64,000 nucleotides of DNA, from NCBI GenBank assembly GCA_046199005.1, contig CP176050.1:1488001-1552000 (forward strand), written 5' to 3'. Origin of the DNA: Ascidiimonas sp046199005. GTDB taxonomy: Bacteria > Bacteroidota > Bacteroidia > Flavobacteriales > Flavobacteriaceae. The notes beneath the pieces are model-generated. The model ran no database searches, was not told where the DNA came from, and worked only from the letters and a program-made list of their open reading frames with translations. Both the position numbers and the translations under genes were made by a program. The stretch's first letter is position 1, and every line of letters starts with the position of its first letter. Shown one piece after another: positions 16,231 to 25,623 of this stretch.

Positions 16231-17184
16231 ATGGAATACCTCGATTTTGAACTACCCATTAAGGAACTGGAAGAACAACTAGATAAATGTAAAATAATAG
16301 GTGAAGAGAGTGATATTGATGTGACCGGTACCTGCAAACAAATTGAAAAAAAACTAACCCAGACCAAAAAAGATATTTATAAAAATCTAACTGCATGGCA
16401 GCGTGTGCAGCTTTCCAGACATCCCTCTAGACCGTATACATTAGATTATATAAAAGCCCTTGCAGGTGACACTTTTCTCGAATTGCATGGTGATCGTGGG
16501 GTGAGAGATGATAAGGCAATGATTGGCGGGCTTGGAAAGATTGGAGAGCAAAGCTATATGTTCATTGGTCAGCAAAAAGGATATAACACCAAAACACGTC
16601 AGTATCGTAATTTCGGGATGGCAAATCCTGAAGGCTACCGCAAGGCTTTAAGACTCATGAAGTCTGCAGAAAAATTTAATCTTCCGGTAGTTAGCTTTAT
16701 TGATACCCCTGGTGCATACCCTGGCTTCGAAGCAGAAGAAAGAGGGCAAGGTGAAGCAATTGCGAGGAATATTCTAGAAATGACACGTCTAAAGGTGCCT
16801 ATTATTGTTATCATTGTAGGGGAAGGAGCATCTGGTGGCGCCTTGGGAATTGGCGTTGGAGACAAAGTAATGATGCTCGAAAATACCTGGTACTCTGTGA
16901 TATCTCCCGAATCTTGTTCTTCCATATTATGGAGAAGTTGGGAGTACAAAGAGCAAGCCGCTGAAGCGCTGAAACTTACGGCTCCTGACATGAAGAAAAT
17001 GCATCTTATTGATGATATCATCAAAGAACCGCTTGGAGGTGCCCATTATGATAGAAAAACCACTTTTGAAACAGTAGAAAAGGTAATTACAGAGGTTTAT
17101 GAAGACCTGAAAAAGTTATCACCAAAAGAATTGGTAAAACAACGAATGGATAAATATGCCAATATGGGGGTATTTAAAGGATGA
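16231..17184 (+). CDS. accA: acetyl-CoA carboxylase carboxyltransferase subunit alpha
   Basis: A 317-residue crotonase-fold protein; with AccD it transfers carboxyl from biotin to acetyl-CoA, the first committed step of fatty acid synthesis. Family signatures are visible: LSRHPSRPYTLDYI, GDRGVRDDKAMIGG, GQQKGYNTKTRQYRNFGM, FIDTPGAYPGFEAEERGQ and the oxyanion region GEGASGGALGIGVGD. Length is standard (about 317). A -7 box TATATTTG lies at 16194-16201. It ends with a strong terminator. Confidence 0.97.
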   Translation: MEYLDFELPIKELEEQLDKCKIIGEESDIDVTGTCKQIEKKLTQTKKDIYKNLTAWQRVQLSRHPSRPYTLDYIKALAGDTFLELHGDRGVRDDKAMIGGLGKIGEQSYMFIGQQKGYNTKTRQYRNFGMANPEGYRKALRLMKSAEKFNLPVVSFIDTPGAYPGFEAEERGQGEAIARNILEMTRLKVPIIVIIVGEGASGGALGIGVGDKVMMLENTWYSVISPESCSSILWRSWEYKEQAAEALKLTAPDMKKMHLIDDIIKEPLGGAHYDRKTTFETVEKVITEVYEDLKKLSPKELVKQRMDKYANMGVFKG

Positions 17185-17210
17185 GTTGTTCAAAATACTA
17201 GATATACTGA

Positions 17211-17241
17211 AAACCGAAGTTCGTAGCTTCGGTTTTTTTTT
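17211..17241 (+). terminator. terminator after accA
   Basis: AAACCGAAG-ttcgtag-CTTCGGTTT with a run of T residues, 27 nt after the accA stop. Confidence 0.92.
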
Positions 17242-17352
17242 AGTTGTTAACAATAAAAACAACTTATTAACATTCTAATTGTTGAAGAGCAGTTAACTTT
17301 GTAGTATCCCAAAAATGATGTTTAAGAAGATTAATTAGCTATTTTCGCAGTT

Positions 17353-18900
17353 ATGGAGAATACCAAACCAATAGTGAATCTTAAAGCAGACAGAAGCAGT
17401 CTTATAAACCTTGAGCGAGGAAAAATACCTCCTCAAGCTGTTGATTTAGAAGAAGTTGCACTGGGGGCGATGCTAATTGATAAAAAGGGAGTTGATGAGG
17501 TAATAGATATTTTACATCCTGAAGTTTTCTACAAAGAAGCACACAGGCACATCTATGAAGCAATTGTGAAACTTTTTGAAAATTCAGAACCCATTGATTT
17601 ATTAACGGTTTCTGCTCAGTTAAAGAAGGACGCGAAGCTAGATTTGATCGGAGGAGACTTTTACCTGATTCAGCTTACTCAAAAAGTAGCTTCTTCTGCT
17701 CATATTGAGTTTCACGCACGTATTATTCTTCAGAAATTCATTCAAAGACGACTTATACAAATCTCAAGCGAGATTATTGAAGCATCTTACGACGAAACGA
17801 CAGATGTTTTTGATTTATTGGACACTGCCGAATCTAAACTATACGAAGTTACTCAGGGTAATATCAAAAAGTCTTCTGAAACGGCTCAAAGCCTTGTGAT
17901 CCAAGCTAAGAAAAAAATAGAGGAAATTTCTAATAAAGAGGGACTTAGCGGGATACCTTCCGGATTTGACAAATTAGATAAGCTAACCTCAGGTTGGCAA
18001 CCCAGCGACCTGGTGATCATTGCAGCAAGACCGGGTATGGGTAAAACGGCTTTTGTACTTTCTATGGCGCGAAACATCGCCGTCAACTCTAATGAACCGG
18101 TAGCAGTATTTTCTCTGGAAATGGCTTCGGTACAATTAATTACCCGTCTAATTTCTTCAGAGACCGGTCTTTCTTCAGAAAAACTCAGAACCGGAAAACT
18201 GGAGAAACATGAATGGGAACAATTAAATGTTAAAGTGAAAAGCCTTGAAAAAGCGCCACTGTTTATAGATGATACGCCATCGTTATCTATCTTCGATCTG
18301 CGTGCAAAGGCTAGAAGATTGTCTTCACAGCATGGCATAAAAATGATCATTATTGACTACTTACAGTTGATGACGGCCGGAGGATCTCAAAAAGGCGGAA
18401 ACAGGGAACAAGAGATTTCAACGATCTCTAGAAACCTTAAAGCATTGGCAAAAGAATTGAATGTGCCAGTGATCGCACTATCGCAGCTATCCAGAGCAGT
18501 CGAGACTCGTGGGGGTAGCAAACGTCCGTTACTGTCAGACCTTCGGGAATCTGGAGCCATTGAACAGGATGCAGATATTGTTTCGTTCATTTACAGACCA
18601 GAATACTATAAAATAGAAGAATGGGATGATGAAGAAAGAACGCCTACACAGGGGCAAGCAGAATTTATTGTTGCGAAACATCGAAACGGTGGTTTAGATA
18701 ATATTAGGTTAAAATTCATTGGACAATTAGGTAAATTCGATAACTTAGACGACTTTGATTCTCCGTTTGAGTTTCAGTCAAAAATGAATGACGGGGAAGA
18801 AAATCCATTTACGACGAGAAACTTACCTAGTGCAGATGAAGCATTTGGAAGTTCTATGAATGATGATTTTGATCCTGATGATAATGAAGTTCCGTTTTAG
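17353..18900 (+). CDS. dnaB: replicative DNA helicase DnaB
   Basis: A 515-residue hexameric helicase that unwinds DNA at the replication fork. The N-terminal primase-interaction domain starts with PPQAVDLEEVALGAMLIDK. The RecA-like domain has Walker A ARPGMGKTAF, FSLEMAS, Walker B-type MIIIDYLQLM and the DLRESGAIEQDADIV signature. The acidic C-terminal tail (NDDFDPDDNEVPF) is common in Bacteroidota DnaB. No intein is present. A -7-like box TAACTTTG lies shortly upstream. Confidence 0.97.
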   Translation: MENTKPIVNLKADRSSLINLERGKIPPQAVDLEEVALGAMLIDKKGVDEVIDILHPEVFYKEAHRHIYEAIVKLFENSEPIDLLTVSAQLKKDAKLDLIGGDFYLIQLTQKVASSAHIEFHARIILQKFIQRRLIQISSEIIEASYDETTDVFDLLDTAESKLYEVTQGNIKKSSETAQSLVIQAKKKIEEISNKEGLSGIPSGFDKLDKLTSGWQPSDLVIIAARPGMGKTAFVLSMARNIAVNSNEPVAVFSLEMASVQLITRLISSETGLSSEKLRTGKLEKHEWEQLNVKVKSLEKAPLFIDDTPSLSIFDLRAKARRLSSQHGIKMIIIDYLQLMTAGGSQKGGNREQEISTISRNLKALAKELNVPVIALSQLSRAVETRGGSKRPLLSDLRESGAIEQDADIVSFIYRPEYYKIEEWDDEERTPTQGQAEFIVAKHRNGGLDNIRLKFIGQLGKFDNLDDFDSPFEFQSKMNDGEENPFTTRNLPSADEAFGSSMNDDFDPDDNEVPF

Positions 18901-20188
18901 ATTTAAAGACATTCGTTTAAGTAAAGAAATCAAAAAAATAATGTGTATGCTCCTTATGGTTTTAGGAGCATTGCCTGCATTCGCATCCTATATATTAATA
19001 CCGATGGATGCAGAATCCCAAAAAAATCACTTAAAGGCCTACGGTCTGACTTACTGGATACTCAATAAACAACTTAAAGTAAAATGGTTGCTCAACTATA
19101 GAGGAGGCTCTTTTTTGTTACCAGATAGCGAAGAAATAAGGAAAGAATGCCAGATTCGAGGCATTTCTTTTGAATTATTGTCAAATGCTAAAACGGAGGG
19201 TATTCTTGCCCAGATTGAAAGCCCTTCTCAAAATCAGGAGGCGGTTGTGCTTGAAAAGGCACCTAAGATCGCTGTGTATTCACCCAAAGGAAATCAGCCA
19301 TGGGATGATGCAGTTACGATGGTGCTAACCTATGCAGAAATTCCGTATACGGTTGTTTATGATGAAGAAGTATTAAAGGATGGCTTGTTGCTTTACGATT
19401 GGCTTCATTTACACCATGAAGATTTTACGGGGCAATATGGTAAATTTTACGGCGCTTACAGAGCGGCACCGTGGTATATTACCGAAAAAAAGCGAGCCGA
19501 AGCCCTTGCCACCAAGTTGGGGTATGAAAAGGTTTCTGAAGAAAAAAGAGCCGTGGCATTAAAAATAAGGGATTATGTAGTAGGAGGAGGGTTTATGTTC
19601 GCGATGTGTTCGGCTACCGATAGTTTTGATATAGCGCTGGCCGCATCAGGAGTTGATATATGTGAACCTATGTTTGACGGAGACCCTTCTGAACCCAATT
19701 ATCAGTCAAAAATTGATTATTCAAAAACCTTTGCCTTCACCAATTTTATTCTCGAAAGAAATCCCAATCGCTATGAGTTTTCTTCGATCGATATGACAGA
19801 ACGAAGAAGAATCCCCAAGGAAAGTGATTATTTTACACTGATGGATTTTTCGGCAAAATGGGATCCTATTCCGACCATGTTATGCCAAAATCACACCGCA
19901 TTGGTTAAAGGTTTTATGGGGCAAACTACTAGCTTTTCACGAGATCAAGTTAAGGCAACTGTGCTGGTGCTAGGAGAAAACAGACTCAATAACGAAGCGC
20001 GTTACATTCATGGAATAAGAGGAAAAGGATTTTTTACATTTTATGGCGGTCACGATCCGGAAGATTACCAACATAGGGTGGGAGATCCAAAAACCGAACT
20101 AGAACTGCATCCTACATCGCCGGGATACAGATTAATTCTTAACAACGTTCTTTTTCCGGCCGCCCGTAAGAAAAAACAAAAAACGTAA
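18884..20188 (+). CDS. conserved secreted protein of unknown function (often labelled asparagine synthetase B in flavobacteria)
   Basis: About 434 residues starting at ATG 18884; starts at 18860 or 18941 are also possible, and the start is uncertain because the 5' end overlaps dnaB. A hydrophobic stretch MLLMVLGALPAFAS looks like a signal peptide, with mature sequence from SYILIPMDAESQKNHLKAYG. The body has IAVYSPKGNQPWDDAVTMVL, YDWLHLHHEDFTGQYGKFYG, VVGGGFMFAMCSATDSFD and GKGFFTFYGGHDPEDYQHRV, reminiscent of a glutamine-amidotransferase-like fold. I see none of the hallmark asparagine synthetase motifs (no N-terminal Cys, no SGGxDS PP-loop), so that label should not be trusted. Confidence 0.75.
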   Translation: MKFRFRFKDIRLSKEIKKIMCMLLMVLGALPAFASYILIPMDAESQKNHLKAYGLTYWILNKQLKVKWLLNYRGGSFLLPDSEEIRKECQIRGISFELLSNAKTEGILAQIESPSQNQEAVVLEKAPKIAVYSPKGNQPWDDAVTMVLTYAEIPYTVVYDEEVLKDGLLLYDWLHLHHEDFTGQYGKFYGAYRAAPWYITEKKRAEALATKLGYEKVSEEKRAVALKIRDYVVGGGFMFAMCSATDSFDIALAASGVDICEPMFDGDPSEPNYQSKIDYSKTFAFTNFILERNPNRYEFSSIDMTERRRIPKESDYFTLMDFSAKWDPIPTMLCQNHTALVKGFMGQTTSFSRDQVKATVLVLGENRLNNEARYIHGIRGKGFFTFYGGHDPEDYQHRVGDPKTELELHPTSPGYRLILNNVLFPAARKKKQKT

Positions 20189-20240
20189 TTAGCTTAAAGT
20201 TTTAGTGACTCTTTCTACGTAGCTATTTGATTAATTAACC

Positions 20241-20663
20241 ATGAAATTTTTTCAAAAATCGATTACGCTTCCTTCCAAAAAAAGGGGGTTTCATCTTATA
20301 ACGGACGAAGTAAGAACGGCATGCCCGGAGATCAATACCATTAACGTAGGGCAGTTGCAGGTTTTTATTAAGCATACCTCTGCTAGTCTAACGGTTAATG
20401 AGAATGCAGACCCTTCTGTACGAATAGACTTTGAGCGTAATTTTAATGATTTAATTCCAGAGGACGCACCTTATTATACGCATATTTATGAGGGGTCTGA
20501 TGACATGCCGGCACATATAAAGGCCTCCTTATTGGGTGCATCTGTAACGATTCCCATAACCAATGGAAAACTTAATTTGGGAACATGGCAGGGAATCTAT
20601 CTCTGTGAACATAGAAATCATGGAGGAAAAAGATCGTTAGTAATAACGGCATTTGGAACTTGA
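20241..20663 (+). CDS. YjbQ/UPF0047-family protein (secondary thiamine-phosphate synthase enzyme family)
   Basis: A 140-residue protein with the conserved features of the YjbQ family: HTSASLTVNENADPSVRIDF, YTHIYEGSDDMPAHIKASLLG and GTWQGIYLCEHRNHGGKRS, whose histidines line the presumed active site. Some members have weak thiamine-phosphate synthase activity when overproduced, but the physiological role is not known. It is monocistronic, 52 nt after the previous gene. Confidence 0.93.
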   Translation: MKFFQKSITLPSKKRGFHLITDEVRTACPEINTINVGQLQVFIKHTSASLTVNENADPSVRIDFERNFNDLIPEDAPYYTHIYEGSDDMPAHIKASLLGASVTIPITNGKLNLGTWQGIYLCEHRNHGGKRSLVITAFGT

Positions 20664-20849
20664 TGGTAAGAGAGGTTCGGAAGTATGTCTTGAAAATGTG
20701 ACCTTACTTTGAGAGATTTACAACAATAAACTAGTCTTAATGTCAGTTCGGCTTAAAGAAAATGAAGGGGGTTTTTGGATACAGTTTTTTTAGTTACTAA
20801 AAATCATATTTAGCATTTAAAACTAGAACGACATTACATAGAATTCATT

Positions 20850-21380
20850 TTACCTTATTTTTTTCCATTCGTTTTTTGTTAATTCATACCAATTGCAGAC
20901 CGTACTTTCATAGGTGAATGTTCCTTTTTTCTGTAACCCTAATTTGGTTAGAATTCGGTTGGAAGCTTTGTTGTTTTTATCTGCTCCTGCACAAATTTTA
21001 GAAAGATGTAGTTGCTCAAATCCATAAGCTAAAGAAGCTTCTGCGGTTTCCGTTGCGATACCCTTTCCCCAATATTCTTTTCTGAGTCGGTAACCCAGAT
21101 CATAGTAATTAAAAACTTCCCGTAGTTTTTGCTCATACTTAAGCCCTGTCCAGCCTACAAAATCATGAGTTTTTTTGTCGATGATCGCCCACCTTCCTAT
21201 TCCAAAATCATCGTATTGCTTTTGTATTGAAATAATGATCTTTTTTGCTTCTTCCAATGTTTGTATTGGGTTGTTTCCCAGATAAGTGTGAACCTCCGGG
21301 TCAGAATCAAGGGCGAACATCCCTTCTGCATCAGACATTTGTAGTTCTCTCAGAAAGAACCGTTTGGTTTCTATGAGCAT
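20850..21380 (-). CDS. GNAT-family N-acetyltransferase (RimJ/RimL-like)
   Basis: A 176-residue acetyltransferase. It begins IETKRFFLRELQMSDAEGMF and has the acetyl-CoA-binding motif A in GYRLRKEYWGKGIATETAEA, followed by ICAGADKNNKASNRILTKLG, as in the RimJ/RimL group (acetylation of protein N termini or small amines). The target is unknown. It is monocistronic and is separated from YjbQ by 186 nt with no other gene. Confidence 0.9.
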   Translation of the reverse strand: MLIETKRFFLRELQMSDAEGMFALDSDPEVHTYLGNNPIQTLEEAKKIIISIQKQYDDFGIGRWAIIDKKTHDFVGWTGLKYEQKLREVFNYYDLGYRLRKEYWGKGIATETAEASLAYGFEQLHLSKICAGADKNNKASNRILTKLGLQKKGTFTYESTVCNWYELTKNEWKKIR

Positions 21381-21463
21381 TTTTATGGTTATTTTTTAAA
21401 ATTGAATATAAGTATTGCTTAAAGTTTACGATTGCTATATCTGATTTTAATCGCGGAGAGTGG

Positions 21464-22270
21464 TTAGGCTTTCGCTCTTAACAGTTCTTCCAGAACTTTT
21501 TCAACACCTTGATCGTCATTGCTTGAAGTGTTAAAATTAGCTATTTCTTTAATATTTTCATGAGCATTTTCCATTGCATAGCTAAAATGAGCAAGTTCCA
21601 TCATTTCCAGATCATTGTTATAGTCTCCAAAAACCATCGTTTCTGCTTTGTGGATACCAAGTTTTTTTTGAACAAGCTGAAGCGCATTCCCTTTGTTAGC
21701 TTTTGGGTGGGAAATATCAAGCCAGTTTGCCCCGGAAACTTTTACCTGATATTCATTTTCAAGATGTTTTACTTTGGGGTAAATAAACTGTTCTGAACTT
21801 TCAAAGTGATAGCTAGCAATCTTGAGGAACAGATCGTGGTCTACTTTTGTCAGATCATCAACAATTTCGTAGCGTTCATAATACTCTTTGAGGGTGTTGA
21901 TAAAAGCGTCATCTCTACATTCAATATAGGCGCGATCCTTACCACATAATATCAGATAAGCTCCTTTAATTTTTCTCATTTCCTCAAGAAAAGAAAAAGT
22001 GATTTTTTTTGGAAGATCTCTTATGAGAAGCTGTTCCTCTTTCCTTAATGCAATTCCACCGTTTTCTGCGATTACGGTTATTTCATCTTTTACGGGAGCC
22101 AGCTTATTAACAATACTGTAATACTGCCTGCCACTTGCTGCTACAAAATGAATATCATATTGAGAGAGTTTTTTAAAAAGCTCAAAAAATGAGTCACTAA
22201 CCTCACCCTTAGAATTAAGGAGCGTGCCATCCATATCGGTTACTACTAATTTGACGTCTCTAAGATGCAT
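21464..22270 (-). CDS. Cof-type HAD-superfamily hydrolase
   Basis: A 268-residue phosphatase of the Cof/YbjI group. Motif I is VVTDMDGTLLNSKGEVS, motif II is in HFVAASGRQ, and the C-terminal motif IV reads VFGDYNNDLEMMELAHFSYA followed by MENA. Such enzymes dephosphorylate sugar phosphates or flavin/PLP-type phosphates; the specific substrate cannot be read from the sequence. Confidence 0.92.
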   Translation of the reverse strand: MHLRDVKLVVTDMDGTLLNSKGEVSDSFFELFKKLSQYDIHFVAASGRQYYSIVNKLAPVKDEITVIAENGGIALRKEEQLLIRDLPKKITFSFLEEMRKIKGAYLILCGKDRAYIECRDDAFINTLKEYYERYEIVDDLTKVDHDLFLKIASYHFESSEQFIYPKVKHLENEYQVKVSGANWLDISHPKANKGNALQLVQKKLGIHKAETMVFGDYNNDLEMMELAHFSYAMENAHENIKEIANFNTSSNDDQGVEKVLEELLRAKA

Positions 22271-22330
22271 AAATATGAATGTTACGAAATTGTTTTAAAA
22301 AATATTGATGTTCACTACGGATATTTAAAT

Positions 22331-22359
22331 AAAAAATCCGGTATTTTACATACCGGATT
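22331..22359 (-). terminator. terminator of the thrS-infC-rpmI-rplT operon
   Basis: Read on the minus strand, AATCCGGTA-tgtaaaa-TACCGGATT is followed by a T run. It lies about 26 nt after the rplT stop. Confidence 0.9.
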
Positions 22360-22384
22360 CAATAAGCGAAATATGATTAAACGT

Positions 22385-22729
22385 TTATTTTACTTTCTCA
22401 ACAATTGCTTTGAATGCTTCCGGATGGTTCATCGCTAAATCAGCAAGAACTTTTCTGTTAAGTTCAATGTTGTTAGCTTTTACTTTCCCCATAAACTGCG
22501 AGTAAGACATTCCATGTAATCTGGCACCGGCATTGATACGGGTGATCCATAATGCACGAAAAGTTCTTTTCTTGTTTCTGCGGTCTCTGTAAGAGTACTG
22601 CATCGCTTTTTCAACAGCATTTTTGGCTACTGTCCAAACGTTTTTACGTCGGCCAAAATAACCTTTGGCCTGCTTCATTATTTTTTTCCTTCTGGCCCGT
22701 GAAGCTACGGAGTTAACTGATCTTGGCAT
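22385..22729 (-). CDS. rplT: 50S ribosomal protein L20
   Basis: A 114-residue, highly basic ribosomal protein needed for early 50S assembly. Signatures are MPRSVNSVASRARRKKIMKQ, GYFGRRKNVW and ALWITRINAGARLHGMSYSQ. Length is standard. It lies 102 nt after rpmI in the conserved order infC-rpmI-rplT. Confidence 0.98.
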   Translation of the reverse strand: MPRSVNSVASRARRKKIMKQAKGYFGRRKNVWTVAKNAVEKAMQYSYRDRRNKKRTFRALWITRINAGARLHGMSYSQFMGKVKANNIELNRKVLADLAMNHPEAFKAIVEKVK

Positions 22730-22831
22730 AATTTTTAATTTTTTGTAGCAGGCGGTAACTAAGACGCTTCATCGACAATTGAATGCCAGCCTGACTCCAT
22801 GGTTATAGAATTAATTGAACCTCTTGAACAA

Positions 22832-23029
22832 TTATTTTAAACGTAATTGTTCTTTTACACTATTCTCATCGTGTGGATGAACCAACGTTGAGTGTGTTAA
22901 AGCGAGCTTACGCTTTTTTGACTTTTTAGTCAGAATATGACTTTTAAAAGCGTGCTTTCTTTTAATTTTTCCGGTACCGGTAAGCTTAAAACGCTTTTTG
23001 GCACTGGATTTTGTTTTCATTTTAGGCAT
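22832..23029 (-). CDS. rpmI: 50S ribosomal protein L35
   Basis: A 65-residue basic ribosomal protein: MPKMKTKSSAKKRFKLTGTG, then KRKHAFKSHILTKKSKKRKL. The start is 26 nt after the infC stop. Length and sequence are standard. Confidence 0.98.
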   Translation of the reverse strand: MPKMKTKSSAKKRFKLTGTGKIKRKHAFKSHILTKKSKKRKLALTHSTLVHPHDENSVKEQLRLK

Positions 23030-23055
23030 TCTTCCTCTTTATTATATTACTTCGC

Positions 23056-23619
23056 TTATTTCGTTTTTTTAGGAGCAATGAACATAGTCATTCGCTTTCC
23101 TTCTAGTTTTGGCATTTGTTCAACTTTACCAAATTCTTCAAGATCGGTTGCGAGCCTCAGTAATAAGATCTCACCCTGATCTTTATATACAATAGATCTT
23201 CCTTTAAAAAAAACATACGCCTTCAATTTGGCTCCTTCTTTCAGGAATTTCTCTCCATGTCTTTTCTTAAACTCATAATCGTGATCATCGGTCTGTGGTC
23301 CAAATCTAATTTCTTTAACCACTACCTTGCTGGCTTTCGCCTTCATCGCCTTTTCTCTTTTCTTTTGTTCGTAAAGGAACTTTTTATAGTCCATTATTTT
23401 ACAAACCGGGGGAGCAGCTTTTGGTGAAATTTCAACAAGGTCCAATTCAAGTTCATCTGCTTTCTCAAGAGCAACTTTAGTTGGGTAAACCCCGATCTCA
23501 ACATTATCACCTACCAATCGTACCTCGGGTACTCTGATATCTCGATTAATTCGATGCGGATTCTTGTCTTCTCTTTGAAAGTTTCTGTAACCTCTACGAT
23601 TGTTGTTTCTAATTGCTAT
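23056..23619 (-). CDS. infC: translation initiation factor IF-3 (non-canonical start codon)
   Basis: IF-3 binds the 30S subunit and proofreads initiator tRNA selection. The C-terminal domain (KEIRFGPQTDDHDYEFKKRH, FLKEGAKLKAYVFFKGR) and the N-terminal domain are present. The first in-frame ATG (23517) would cut off the conserved segment HRINRDIRVPEVRLVGDN, which is encoded just upstream in frame. The frame is closed by TAA before codon ATA at 23617-23619 (ATA GCA ATT AGA AAC), with no ATG or GTG between. The gene therefore most likely starts at AUA (or AUU at 23611-23613), giving about 187 residues. Rare start codons let IF-3 repress its own translation in other bacteria. The gap to thrS is 24 nt. 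Confidence 0.9.
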   Translation of the reverse strand: MAIRNNNRRGYRNFQREDKNPHRINRDIRVPEVRLVGDNVEIGVYPTKVALEKADELELDLVEISPKAAPPVCKIMDYKKFLYEQKKREKAMKAKASKVVVKEIRFGPQTDDHDYEFKKRHGEKFLKEGAKLKAYVFFKGRSIVYKDQGEILLLRLATDLEEFGKVEQMPKLEGKRMTMFIAPKKTK

Positions 23620-23643
23620 GGCTTAAATTATTTTTAATTAAAC

Positions 23644-25599
23644 TTAATTTTTTTGTACCTCAAATTTAGTTAAGGTTTGATTTTCTTCATCTTTCACGAT
23701 GGAAACGAAGTCTTCAATTGAAATAGCTCCCAGGTCTTCTGACCCATGTCGCCGCACTGAAACGGTTTGTTCCTGTGCTTCGTTTTCACCTACGATAAGC
23801 ATGAAAGGTATTTTTTTCATTTCAGCTTCCCGTATCTTTTTGCCGATCGTTTCGTTTCGATGATCTACAAGGGCGCGAATTTCGTGATTTTCCAATAAAT
23901 TTAAAACTTTTTCTGCATATTTTTCATATTTCTCACTGATAGAGAGAATAATGGCTTGTTCAGGCATCAACCAAAGCGGGAAATTGCCACCAGTATGCTC
24001 TAGCAAAATTGCGATAAAGCGTTCCATACTACCAAAGGGCGCTCTGTGGATCATTACCGGTCTGTGTAATTCATTGTCACTACCTTTATAAGTAAGGTCA
24101 AAACGTTCTGGTAAATTATAATCCACCTGTATAGTTCCCAACTGCCATTTTCTACCTAAGGCATCCTGTACCATAAAGTCTAATTTCGGACCATAAAACG
24201 CCGCCTCGCCATATTCAACAACATAATCAAGTCCTTTCTCTTTGGCAGCAGTAATTATAGCTTCTTCTGCTTTCACCCAATTCTCGTCTTTACCAATATA
24301 TTTTTCTGGTTTATCGGGGTCTCTTAAAGAAACCTGAGTGATAAACTTCTCAAAACCGAGAGCTTTAAATACGTAAAGTACGAGATCAATCACATTTTTG
24401 AATTCGCTGTCTAATTGTTCAGGAGTACAAAATATATGTGCATCGTCCTGAGTAAATCCCCTTACCCTGGTCAGGCCATGAAGTTCACCACTCTGTTCAT
24501 ACCTGTATACTGTACCAAATTCTGCATATCGAACCGGCAATTCTTTATAACTCCATGGTTTTGCGTTGAATATTTCACAGTGGTGAGGGCAATTCATGGG
24601 TTTAAGCATAAATTCTTCACCTTCATGAGGTGTTTCGATGGGTTTGAAGCTGTCTTCACCGTACTTGGCGTAATGTCCGGAAGTCACATACAGTTCTTTG
24701 TTTCCTATATGAGGAGAAGCTACCTGGTCGTAACCCGCTTTCTTTTGAGCTTTTTTCAGAAACTGCTCAAGACGTTCTCTAAGAGCAGCACCTTTAGGTA
24801 ACCATAAGGGAAGGCCCTGACCTACCTTTTGCGAAAACGTAAAAAGTTCCAGTTCTTTTCCTAATTTACGATGATCTCTTTTTTTAGCTTCTTCCAGAAG
24901 TTGAAGGTACTCGGTTAACTCTTTTTGCTTAGGGAAAGAGATACCATAGATTCTTGTGAGTTGTGTATTGTTTTCATCACCTCTCCAGTATGCGCCGGCA
25001 ACATTTAAAAGTTTTACTGCCTTTATGATACCGGTATTAGGGATATGACCTCCCCGACATAGATCTGTAAAGGTGTCGTGATCACAAAAAGTAATAGTGC
25101 CGTCTTCCAGGTTTTCAATCAGTTCAACCTTATATTGATTTCCCTGAGATTTGTAATAGTCCAATGCGTCCTTTTTAGATACAGACCGCATTTGATAATC
25201 GTGTTTTCCTCTTGAAATTTCCAGCATTTTTTTCTCGATGTCCTGAAAGTCTTTTTCAGAGATCGTATGCTCACCGAGATCAACATCGTAATAGAATCCA
25301 TTATCTATAGCAGGACCAATCGTTAATTTTATCCCAGGATATAATTCTTCCAGAGCCTGAGCAAGTACATGAGCCGTGCTATGCCAAAAAGCCTTCTTTC
25401 CTTCTTCATTTTGCCAGGTATATAAGATAAGGCTTCCATCCTTACTAAGGGGCGTAGATGTTTCAATAGTTTCGCCATCAAAACTTGCCGAAATTACGTT
25501 TCTGGCAAATCCTTCGCTGATATTCCCTGCCACTTCCATAGGAGTGGTATTTTTTTGATACTCCCTGACCGATCCGTCTGGTAAGGTAATTTTGATCAT
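23644..25599 (-). CDS. thrS: threonyl-tRNA synthetase
   Basis: A 651-residue class II synthetase with all domains: TGS (IKITLPDGSVREY), the second N-terminal editing domain (HSTAHVLAQALEELYPGIKL; HDTFTDLCRGGH), the catalytic core with zinc ligands in MLKPMNCPHHCEIF and later HRAPFGSMERF, and the C-terminal anticodon-binding domain. It heads the translation operon thrS-infC-rpmI-rplT. A strong promoter lies 24 nt upstream. Confidence 0.97.
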   Translation of the reverse strand: MIKITLPDGSVREYQKNTTPMEVAGNISEGFARNVISASFDGETIETSTPLSKDGSLILYTWQNEEGKKAFWHSTAHVLAQALEELYPGIKLTIGPAIDNGFYYDVDLGEHTISEKDFQDIEKKMLEISRGKHDYQMRSVSKKDALDYYKSQGNQYKVELIENLEDGTITFCDHDTFTDLCRGGHIPNTGIIKAVKLLNVAGAYWRGDENNTQLTRIYGISFPKQKELTEYLQLLEEAKKRDHRKLGKELELFTFSQKVGQGLPLWLPKGAALRERLEQFLKKAQKKAGYDQVASPHIGNKELYVTSGHYAKYGEDSFKPIETPHEGEEFMLKPMNCPHHCEIFNAKPWSYKELPVRYAEFGTVYRYEQSGELHGLTRVRGFTQDDAHIFCTPEQLDSEFKNVIDLVLYVFKALGFEKFITQVSLRDPDKPEKYIGKDENWVKAEEAIITAAKEKGLDYVVEYGEAAFYGPKLDFMVQDALGRKWQLGTIQVDYNLPERFDLTYKGSDNELHRPVMIHRAPFGSMERFIAILLEHTGGNFPLWLMPEQAIILSISEKYEKYAEKVLNLLENHEIRALVDHRNETIGKKIREAEMKKIPFMLIVGENEAQEQTVSVRRHGSEDLGAISIEDFVSIVKDEENQTLTKFEVQKN

Positions 25600-25623
25600 T
25601 ATGATTTATTTAAATTCATGCCG

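Noticed and set aside
18884..20188. Assignment as asparagine synthetase
   Set aside because: No glutaminase Cys and no ATP-pyrophosphatase PP-loop are seen; the protein also has a signal peptide.
20664..20849. Small gene or RNA between YjbQ and the GNAT gene
   Set aside because: Only short open frames with stops and no strong hairpin or promoter were seen.
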